NCBI GenBank assembly: GCA_016987375.1
Contig: PJRA01000011.1
Span: forward strand, 1 to 14,726
Source: Brachionus koreanus
Taxonomy: Eukaryota > Rotifera > Eurotatoria > Ploima > Brachionidae
DNA length: 14,726 bases
Reading direction: 5' to 3'
The position numbers were made by a program, and so were the translations under genes. Shown piece by piece: positions 7,632 through 14,726 of the stretch. Below the pieces are notes generated by a model. The model had not been told where the DNA came from and searched no databases. It was given only the letters and a program-made list of their open reading frames with translations. The first letter of the stretch is position 1, and each line of letters opens with the position of its first letter.

Positions 7632-7940
7632 AAAAAAAACAACTTCTATCTCATAAATCAATCCCGATTCAGGTAAAACATGAGCGCAGAAGACCATAAC
7701 TTACGATTGAACCGATCTATCATTTCAAACTTGAATAATAAAAAAGAGTACGCTGGTGCTGTCTATTTGACCATGAAAAGGCTTTTGGCCTGCCATCACA
7801 CAAAGGCACAATTTTTATTTGGGTTGATAAACCAATTTCTTACAAATAGAAAATTTGTGGTCTCAATCAACAACTTTCTCTCAGGTGAATTTGGAATCTC
7901 GAACAGTGAACCCCATTTTGTTTTAAACTCAAAATCTTAA
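7632..7940 (+). pseudogene. Reverse-transcriptase fragment of a jockey-type LINE, decayed
   Basis: In one frame the sequence reads INQSRFR, a stop (7674-7676), then MSAEDHNLRLNRSI, YAGAVYLTMKR, LINQFLTNRKFVVSINNFLS and a broken GIS...VLNS. This matches the course of RT motifs 2 to 4 in jockey-like LINEs (QSGFRxxHSxEDxLLRL, GAVFLDxxKAFDxVWH, FLxxRxFxV, GVPQGSVLSP). Both Asp residues of motif A are gone, the PQG loop is scrambled, and only about 100 codons survive. The ATG at 7680 is therefore not a gene start. It differs from the CR1-type element at the left end, so it comes from a different LINE family. No ORF1, endonuclease or 3' end is visible next to it. Confidence 0.75.
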
Positions 7941-8872
7941 TAAAATGGATGTAAAAGGCAACAGCAATCAAAAAATTATTGGAATCTGTCTTTCATCAAC
8001 ACTAATTTAAAATATTTAATTCAAAAGCATGTAATTTTAAATAATGCTAACTTATTCATAATGACACATAAACTGTCCTTCTTATGTTTTTATTTGACAT
8101 ATTAATTTTAAATTAATTAAATTTCTGAATAAAGCACCAATTTTACTAAGTGTTGATTATTTTTCAATGCTATCAAAAAAATTTATTTTCTTAAATTCCT
8201 AAACATATAAAAATTAAGTTTCATAATAAAAACATATAATACAATTATATTTCAAAAACAATATAATTATAACCGTATCATAGTATTTTTCAGGTATTGT
8301 TGTTGATTTTTTATCTGAAACAATTACAATAATATGCTCACACATGAATTTTTCCATAAAATTAGCTTACCTATGGAAAATCGATTTTATATAACCTTTA
8401 AACATTCAATTAATTGAGACAATGGTACCATTTCTCTAAAAGTATGAACATCTTCTATCGATATTTTAGTTGCTTCTAAAAATAGCAAAACTAAAAAAAA
8501 AAATTTTTTCTCAAAAATTTTAAAAGCATTGAGAGTTTACAAAATTATTTCGAAAAATTAGATGAAATTACTATTGTTGGCAAAATAAAGATTTTTTTTT
8601 TCAATTCAAATAGAATTAGTGCTAGATTAAGAAACTTAAATGAAAAAAATACAATTAGCCTTTTTATTTTAATTTACAAATTTTTCATTTTTTTATTTTT
8701 TTTTTTGTATTTTTTTACATCATCCAAGAGGTCTTTTCTTATATAAAAAAATGTAAAAATAAACTTATTGTAAAAATAATCCGAAAAAAGAATAAAAATT
8801 TAAATTTATATTTTATATATTTTTTTTTATTTCGGTATTAAAATCAAAAAGAAAATTAATTTTTTTTTAAAT
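7941..8872. other. AT-rich intergenic region
   Basis: Long A and T runs, no coding signature. A 12-bp palindrome (AATGGTACCATT, 8421-8432) is the only ordered word I noticed. It ends at the 3' flank of the zinc-finger gene. Confidence 0.55.
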
Positions 8873-8878
8873 TTTATT
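8873..8878 (-). terminator. Poly(A) signal of the zinc-finger gene
   Basis: On the minus strand AATAAA occurs 55 nt after the TGA at 8936-8934 of the spliced reading frame, a suitable distance for its 3' UTR. Confidence 0.5.
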
Positions 8879-8933
8879 ATTAGAGAGCACCGGTTAAAAA
8901 ATTTACAAAAAAAAAATCAAAACCAAAAAAAAA

Positions 8934-9768
8934 TCATTTGCTTTCAAAAAAATTCTCATCATTTGCATGTTTATTTGAAATATGCGATTTTAGATGGCAA
9001 AGTAATGAAAATTTTTTGTCACATAAAGAACATGAAAACGATTTCTCTTCTTTTAATTGAAAAAAAAAATGTTAACTTAAGTTAAGAAAATAAGTGAAAT
9101 CGATCAAATTTACCTGAATGAGTAAGCATATGATTTTTTAGTTTGGTCAATTTAGTGAATCCTTTGGTACATATTTCACATTTAAAAGGCCATGTTCCAT
9201 TATGAGTGTGCATATGTGAACGTAAATCGCCTGGTGTTGAAAACGACTTGGGACACTTTGTACATTTATGAGGTTTATTGGTTGTGTGTGTTAATTTATG
9301 ATAGTACAAATTAGAACTAGCTGTGAACTTTTTGCCACATATGTTACATTGGTGCGGCTTTTCACCTGAATGAATTCGTACATGAGTGTTCAAAGATGAA
9401 GACGTGGAAAAAGCTTTACCACATGTTTCGCACACATGTGGTTTCTCTCCAGTATGTACTCTAATATGTCTTTGCAACAATGACGGACGATCAAAGCTTT
9501 TTGAACAAGTCTCGCATATCCACTCTTTCTTCATTCTTTTTAATCTAGGAGTTTGCATTTCGGTTCTTTCGTCCTCGGTTTCAGAACAAGTTGAGGCAGT
9601 TGAGTATCCTGATGAATTAACACTGTCTGGACTGTAGCACATTGCTAGACTAGCTAGAATAAAGTTTATATAACTACTATTTACCTGTATGCATGGTGAA
9701 GTTGGTTCATCTTCCCGCTTTCTCTTGGCAAATGAAGGTGATAGGATATTTTCAATCATAAATGACAT
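8934..9768 (-). CDS. Six-finger C2H2 zinc-finger transcription factor with eh1-like motif (2 exons)
   Basis: Joining 9768-9114 to 9049-8934 gives 256 residues. Near the N-terminus FMIENIL (3-9) fits the eh1 pattern (F-x-I-x-x-I-L) that recruits Groucho-type corepressors. Basic patches AKRKRE (14-19) and RLKRMKKE (75-82) may be nuclear localisation signals, with a Ser-rich acidic stretch between them. Six C2H2 fingers follow, with Cys/Cys/His/His at 85/88/101/105, 113/116/129/133, 141/144/157/161, 169/172/185/189, 197/200/213/217 and 225/228/241/246, mostly joined by TGEKP-type linkers. The role is a sequence-specific nuclear repressor. SSSLNTHVRIH, YHKLTH and HMHTHN recall FEZ-family fingers, which also carry eh1, but the register and finger 1 do not match well, so I give no name. 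The ATG at 9768 is the first after an in-frame stop at 9801-9799. Unspliced, finger six would be lost. Confidence 0.85.
9050..9113 (-). other. 64-nt intron of the zinc-finger gene
   Basis: On the minus strand the donor is TTCAG|GTAAAT (exon ends at 9114) and the acceptor is AATTAAAAG|AAG (exon resumes at 9049). Splicing gives HSEEKSFSC, the canonical seven-residue inter-finger linker spacing, followed by a well-formed sixth finger. An alternative AG three bases later would shorten the linker by one residue and fits less well. Confidence 0.8.
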
Positions 9769-9801
9769 TGTAGCTATCTTTTTAACTATTAAGCTTTCTT
9801 A

Positions 9802-10976
9802 AATGAATTTAATAATCAATAATCTTGAAAACATTCAATTTATTTTATAGAAAAAAAATTGAAGGCAATTTGACGTCCAATTAAATTTGACTTCCTGTCA
9901 AAATTGAGTTCTGAAATTCTAACACCTAATTTAGACTCAATATTTGACTCACTTCCTATCAAAAGGTATTAAATTTTTAAAATAACTCTTATTTTTATTT
10001 CCTTGTATAAACAATAACACAATAGATAGGATAGGATAAGTATTATGTTATTAAAAACACGTTTTTATTTCAAATCTTTAAAAAGATTTGTCTAAGAAGA
10101 TAATGTCTGATTCTAATCACACAATCAATCAAAGCGAGATAAGTCTAACACTCAACAACAAAAAAAAAGGTTGTAATAAAATTAGCCGAAACAAGTCGGC
10201 AATTATTGAGCTACAATACTTGAAAATTTTATTAGATTCAAGTACTTAATTGTCTTAGCTAGTAGAACAGCGTGTCATTTACCTGAATTGATCTCTTTTA
10301 TATAATTAGCTTGACTTGATTGTCAATATCTCTTGATATATCAATACTTTGATGAAACGCTAAATTTTTCCTAAAATGACAATTGCTTTTAAAATCCTAC
10401 CTGATTGCTAAAAACACAAGTGGTTCATGTTACTTTTAATAATCTGATTTTAGAGAATAAGATTTAATTTCCGCAGTTTTTGAGTAAAAATTGTGGTAGC
10501 TCAAAGATCATTTTTGTTTCTATTTTGTAATAATTTTTAATTATTATTATAGTTTATACTTTTCTTATATTTTAATTTATCATAGAATTATTTTTTATTT
10601 GACACATATTTTACTCTATGACGGTAATATTTTTTTCCATATGACAATTTAATTATTGATATGACGGCTTAATATTTTACCTTTTTAAAATACATTTTTT
10701 TTTATTTAACTTTTAAATTAATTTTGATATTTTGAATTAAGTTCAAATTTCATAGCAGTTTAAATTTATTTCAACTCAATTGTTGTCAATGAAAAAATTG
10801 CTTTAGCTGAATTAAATTTATAAAAAACATTATTTGTTATTCATTATTTTTTTCTCAATATACATATTTTTCTAAATATTCATCTGGTTATTTAAAAAAA
10901 TTAAGCTATTTATTGTTTGCCTTGGATAGAGTTTCAAATCATAAGTATTAGTTAGACATTTCAGCTTTTATCAGTC
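9802..10976. other. Upstream region of the zinc-finger gene, no ORF
   Basis: This AT-rich stretch lies upstream of the minus-strand zinc-finger gene and probably holds its promoter. It contains a tight GATA cluster (10025-10038). A minus-strand donor-like word TTCAG|GTAAAT at about 10280-10290, identical to the gene's real donor, could mark an untranslated first exon. Nothing else coding is visible. Confidence 0.4.
10025..10038. promoter_or_regulatory. Triple GATA-factor site cluster
   Basis: AGATAGGATAGGATAAG contains three GATA words spaced five bases apart, with further GATAA words at about 10098 and 10137. It lies about 260 nt upstream of the zinc-finger start. Binding by a GATA factor is inference only. 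Confidence 0.35.
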
Positions 10977-11300
10977 AAAATCAACAGAATTCTATATATA
11001 TCACTGTTAAGGTAATTATTCGACTATTGTCAAGTATTCATAAAATAAAATCTGAAATACAAAATATGCAAAAACGGATCCTGAGAATTTTCAAATATTT
11101 TCGATTAAAAACAAGCATCAAAAAAATCCATTAAGAGCCAAGAATCGATATGATTGAAGACATAGCTGCCAATCTTATTTCAAAATTTATAACCACCAAG
11201 AAAAACCATGAATTAATAGTTCGATAAATACAGAACCCTATCCTTTAAAGCTCACATAGAAACAACCTGAATTACAAACCCCCTTGGACTTAATCCTAAA
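10977..11300 (+). pseudogene. C-terminal polymerase fragment of a jockey-like LINE, decayed
   Basis: Two frames read in succession give the end of a jockey/R1-like polymerase. RILYISLLR, a stop, then LFDYC correspond to the thumb motif LYKSLxRSxxDY. After a one-base shift near 11040, IQNMQKRILRIFKYF and TSIKKIH correspond to the QNxxLRxI and IH blocks. DMIEDIAANLISKF, NHELIVR and HRNNLNYK follow, interrupted by stops at about 11131, 11223 and 11244. A T-rich stretch with TTGATTGATT at 11390-11402 could be the eroded 3' tail. The orientation equals that of the RT relic at 7632, but the 3 kb gap, filled by a host gene, makes one element unlikely. The family call is at the level of non-LTR polymerase; the clade is a guess. 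Confidence 0.65.
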
Positions 11301-11424
11301 CACATCAAATTGATGATTTAAATTAATAATGTTAATTCAATATAAGTATTTATCTCCCGCTCTAATTGTACATATATATATATTTTTTTTTTATTGATTG
11401 ATTTTGAAGATTGAAGATTGGAAT

Positions 11425-12900
11425 CTAAGGACTGAAAAGAAGGTGCTACCATTCAGAAAATGCGCTGGAAAAATAAACTTTTCCTAATTTATTAATTTTG
11501 AGTTTAATAACTTCCATCAGATTAAATCAGTCATAATAAAGCTGAGAAAATTTGTTTAAAAATCTTTATTATTAATATTATCAGAACTATTTTATACAGT
11601 ACTGAAATGGAGGTTGCCCGGAATCTCTAAAAACATTTTCCGGATGTTGTCATAGTAGAATTTATCGTTGGGAGATATGTAATCAAATATGAAACTTTTT
11701 GCAATTTAATGCAATTTTCCAGCTGTTTTGTCAGAAGAATCAATTATATTCTCTTCTATTTGTTATAATTTCACCAAAAATATCAATTTCACTGGCTAGT
11801 ATAAATTGTCGATTCAAATTAAAGTTAAAGAAAAAAATACTTTTCAATATTTTAATTTTTTTAATTTGAAGTAGCAAGTGCTCGGTACAGATAAACAAAT
11901 AAATGGAATTAAAAAAAAGTAAAACCTTCTAAATAAAGCGGGAAAGTAGTGCAGCATATTAAGTAGTAGCAATGTTAGACCTTTTCTTCATCGCTAGTGT
12001 TTCTGAGCTAATCAAAGTCTACAATATAAAATTTTTTGAAGAAAACTGGGACTATTCCTAAAAACAAGATTTTAGAATTAAGAAAAAAAAACATAAAACT
12101 AACTTTATTTTATTTCTCTTTTTATTAATCACCCTTGAAACTTTTAATGAAATAAATAAATAAAAATTTATTTTGTTATTATTGGGAATAATTTTTTGAA
12201 AGGAAATTCGATAAATTTAATTTTTTAAAGAATATATTTTTTCATCAAAATTTTTTCATAAATAAAGCTTTGAAATAATAAATAGAAAAATTAAATAAAT
12301 TATTTTTTTTTAAATAATATTAAAAATCTAGTATTAATGAACCAAAGAAATCGTTCATCAAAAGATAACAAAAAAGCATATTAAATATTTTCGATTTCTT
12401 AATTCGGAAGACAAAGAAAAAAATCTAATCCATTTTTAAAATTGTTTTATTCTTTGCAAGCTAAAACCTGACAATCTAATTACTTTTGCAAGCAATTCGA
12501 CCGATAAAGCAAAAAATAACAACAAAGTTGTCCTTTGAAGAGAAAAGTACTTAATCCAAATAATAAACAGAAACATGTACGGCAGATGTTCTTAGTTTTG
12601 GAAAAAATAAAGAATAAAAATAAAAATATTTTAAAACATTGCACCTTGAAATTTAAAAATTGTCTTTACTCAATCAATTAATTGAATAAGATTTTTAAGA
12701 TCTGTTTGCTTTGACTAATTCATCAAAATATAATGAAAATATTTATTTTAAAAAATTTGATAAAATAAAGTTAACGACAAGCATGAGTATTTTTATTGCT
12801 CCTTAAATTTCTTTGTTTTTAATAATGATTCTTAATTTTTTCTTTTATTTCAACAAACTAATTTGAATTATTTATTTTCAATATCTCAAACCTGTAAACT
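11425..12900. other. Long AT-rich intergenic region with no gene seen
   Basis: I found no ORF, splice-paired exons or repeat that I can support. Two slightly GC-richer patches (about 11600-11700 and 11930-12030) show no readable protein similarity in any frame. Confidence 0.5.
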
Positions 12901-12904
12901 CAAG

Positions 12905-13165
12905 AATTTTGTGTGTTAGTCAGAGAAGCAGAGAATCGAAGGTTCAGTTCCCGCAAAATGAGAAAAAAATCTTACGAATGTCTTTTTAGCACGTGATTCA
13001 TGTTTAAACCCCTTTTATTAGAAAATGGGGGACCAGTTTCGACTGGGTAATAATTGCAGTGTAGATGATCAAATCGATGAAGTAAGTCCTGTGATAGATT
13101 GAAGTCGTTGCTCAAAAAAGGTTATAACACCCCTATTATCCGCTAGGATAGCCAAACGACAGATT
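12905..13165. repeat. GC-elevated hairpin-rich block, SINE-like (uncertain)
   Basis: This island is clearly less AT-rich than its flanks. It starts with a tRNA B-box-like word (GGTTCAGTTCC, 12941-12951, one mismatch to GGTTCRANNCC). It then has two adjacent hairpins: CCCCTTTT/AAAA-T-GGGG (13009-13030) and CCAGT-TTCG-ACTGG (13033-13046). A plus-strand frame from the ATG at 13025 stays open for 25 codons only. A SINE-type repeat is the likeliest explanation, but I cannot define its ends and no good A box is present. Confidence 0.35.
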
Positions 13166-13431
13166 ATTTATTATAATTGTCAATGTTTCTCTAAAAATTC
13201 ATTGATCTTATTTATTTCTAAAATGATTTAATTATAAAAAAAGAAAAAAATACAAATTTTTGTTATTTCAGTGGCATAAACTAGGTTCTTTTTAGAAGAG
13301 TCGGCTAATTTTTTCCATATTTTATTTAAGAGGTTTATGTTAGTGAATTTCTTTTATAAAATTTGAAGTTTTTAGTTAAAAATGATATCGAAAATATAGA
13401 TGTCGTTTATTTTGGTATTGAATATGCAAAA

Positions 13432-13689
13432 TAGTTCAGTTTAATTTTGGGTACCGTCTGTGGCGGCCATAGGACCGCCAAAAATTGGTGTCGGCTGTCT
13501 TGATTGTCGCAGAGATCAAAATTTTTTTATTTTCTAAATTTAAACTTTTTTTCTTTTATTCAATTCTTTTATCTATCAAATTTATATATTTGAAAATTTT
13601 TTAAATTTTATTTTTTAAATGCTATTTTTAGGCGGTCTCATGACCGCCACTGACGGTACAGAAACTGAACCAACGCTAGTTCAGTTTAA
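13432..13689. mobile_element. Foldback/MITE-like element with GGCGG arms
   Basis: The 13-bp word TAGTTCAGTTTAA stands at both ends as a direct repeat (13432-13444 and 13677-13689). Inside are long inverted arms: GGTACCGTC-x-GTGGCGG on the left (13450-13466) matches the complement of CCGCCAC-x-GACGGTAC (13645-13659) on the right. Each arm carries its own hairpin: TGGCGG...CCGCCA (13461-13480) on the left and GGCGGTC-TCAT-GACCGCC (13631-13648) on the right. The interior is A/T-rich without an ORF. The direct repeats may be a target-site duplication or part of the arms, since TTCAGTTT also occurs inverted at 13662-13669. The transposon superfamily is not identified. Confidence 0.7.
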
Positions 13690-13953
13690 ATTTCTAATCA
13701 TAGTTAAAGTCAAATAGACAAATTGAATATTTATTCATATAAAAAATAGAAAAAGAGTAAAAAAATAAAATTAAAAATCTTGTTTGGCCTCTTTCTATGT
13801 TGGTAAAATAAAAGCTCTTTTTTTATTCTGACCATTTTATTTTTACAATAATTGGTTTCAAACCAAGACGTAAGGATGGATCCGGTGGCAACTCCCAAAT
13901 TATTTTTTAATTAAGAAAAAATAAAAAGTTCAGTTTGTTTTAAACATTAAATC

Positions 13954-14090
13954 GGTCCCTTAGTGTAGTGGTTCGAACACCCGACATAAATCAGGAGGTC
14001 GGGGTTTTAAACCGTTATGCAGTTCCGGCTGCAAGCACGTCGGGCTAACTACTCAATCGTCCAAGAATTAGAAAAAAGTTACAAAAAAAT
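13954..14090 (+). repeat. tRNA-derived SINE-like unit
   Basis: The first ~60 nt look like a degenerate tRNA. An exact A box (TAGTGTAGTGG, 13961-13971) and a B-box variant (GGTTTTAAACC, 14003-14013) lie 42 nt apart, and a possible anticodon stem (CCCGA/TCAGG) stands between them. The acceptor and T stems no longer pair, so it is not a working tRNA. A tRNA-unrelated body follows, with a GCAG-TTCCGG-CTGC hairpin (14019-14032) and GTCGGG (14039-14044), which can pair with CCCGAC at 13980-13985. An A-rich stretch ends it near 14070-14090. RNA polymerase III promoter boxes ahead of a short body define tRNA-derived SINEs; the 3' boundary is approximate. Confidence 0.65.
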
Positions 14091-14726
14091 CATAAATGCA
14101 GAAATAAATTAAAAGCAATTGACTTGAGTGAAAATCAAAAAGTTATGATCCTATGATCCACAAAGAGTGAAGACAGAATTATATTTTTCAAAGCAGCAAT
14201 CGATTAAAAACATTGAATTTTAGATCATTATGAGATAATAATTCATATTCAAATAAAATACGGTTCAAATTGAACCAAATTTGAGCAAAGCTTGCAGCTT
14301 TTTGTTCAATTTTTTAACTCAAATAGGTTATTAAACTTTTGAAATGTGTTTTTACTTAAAAGTATTGTCTATTCTTACTGATTATCATATTCTAATCAAG
14401 ATATGGCTTTCTTGTTTTGATTAAAAAAAAAAATATGTTCTGTCCAAATTATCAATATGCAAGATTTATAAATTTACCTATTCAAGTTATAAATTGTCAA
14501 TTTGAATTGGATATACATTTTATAAATATTGATAAAATTATCTGTTTATTTATAAATTTATCTGTAATTTTACAAATTGTATAGTGTCATGAATACAATT
14601 CACAAATTTATAAGAAAAGATTTATAAATTGAATGATTATTTCATTAATAAACTAATTTTAATAAAAAGTCAATTAAACAGAAATTAAATAAAAATAGTC
14701 AATTTTTATTTTTACAACATTTATTT
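14091..14726. other. AT-rich tail with scattered TTTATAAATT-like words
   Basis: No gene is visible. Between 14460 and 14640 the word TTATAAATT or a one-base variant recurs at least six times in both orientations, at irregular spacing. This could be a degenerate simple satellite or only base composition. Confidence 0.4.

Noticed and set aside
7680..7940. 86-codon ORF as a host gene
   Set aside because: It reads as the middle of an RT, with a matching frame continuing upstream across a stop codon, so the ATG is accidental.
9386..9637. Plus-strand ORF of 83 codons
   Set aside because: Antisense to the zinc-finger coding exon, where the opposite frame encodes perfect C2H2 motifs.
9645..9684. 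Possible intron inside the N-terminal part of the zinc-finger frame (donor CAG|GTAAAT at 9684)
   Set aside because: The nearby acceptors give introns of 31-40 nt, too short, and none restores the frame of the fingers, whereas the unspliced frame is open.
11592..11612. TATACAGTACTG as a mariner/Tc1 terminal repeat
   Set aside because: No inverted partner was found in the window, and the likeness is limited to a few bases.
13852..13866. Palindrome TTGGTTTCAAACCAA
   Set aside because: A single short palindrome with no neighbouring structure; chance is a sufficient explanation.
13954..14024. Functional tRNA gene
   Set aside because: A and B boxes are present, but the acceptor and T stems do not pair and the anticodon loop is the wrong size.
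1..14726. CRISPR arrays, bacterial operons, ribosome binding sites or rRNA genes
   Set aside because: No regularly spaced repeats and no prokaryotic or rRNA signatures; introns and LINEs mark the DNA as eukaryotic.

Overview
The window is a strongly AT-rich stretch of animal (metazoan) nuclear DNA. The evidence is two short spliceosomal introns (47 and 64 nt), a CR1-type non-LTR retrotransposon, a GPI-anchored Ly6-like protein, a C2H2 zinc-finger factor with an eh1-like repressor motif, TATA boxes, AATAAA signals, MITE-like foldback elements and a tRNA-derived SINE-like repeat. The tiny introns, low GC and LINE texture suggest a small invertebrate. A monogonont rotifer is my best guess, but that is inference and not strongly supported. 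One ambiguous base (n) lies at 5055.

Layout. Positions 1-3715 (minus strand) hold a nearly full-length but dead CR1-clade LINE. Its ORF1 has a frameshift. Its ORF2 carries an endonuclease and the start of the reverse transcriptase, but the catalytic core of the RT is cleanly deleted, leaving the C-terminal part in another frame. A short 3' UTR with two hairpins and a TAC-type tail follows. Positions 3978-4211 and 6040-6258 hold two direct copies of a small Ser/Ala/Phe-rich gene that I do not recognise. The second copy looks intact, with TATA box, start and poly(A) signal. The first matches it over about 180 bp but has a different C-terminus. Between them, at 5215-5450, is a TTAA-flanked inverted-repeat element.

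Positions 6764-7272 encode a two-exon secreted, probably GPI-anchored, three-finger (Ly6/uPAR-like) protein. Only its first exon is an obvious ORF. Positions 7632-7940 are a decayed reverse-transcriptase fragment of a second LINE type. Positions 8934-9768 (minus strand) encode a two-exon, six-finger C2H2 transcription factor whose last finger sits on a 116-nt second exon. A GATA cluster lies upstream of it. Positions 10977-11300 are another LINE relic (the C-terminal end of a polymerase).

From 11425 to 12900 I see only AT-rich sequence with no supportable gene. From 12905 to 14090 three non-autonomous repeat-like islands of higher GC occur in series: a hairpin-rich block with a B-box-like motif, a foldback MITE with GGCGG-type arms, and a tRNA-derived SINE-like unit. 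The rest, to 14726, is AT-rich with many TTTATAAATT-like words.

The host genes (Ser-rich pair, Ly6-like, zinc finger) are separate transcription units with no visible functional link. The rest of the window is mostly transposon debris.
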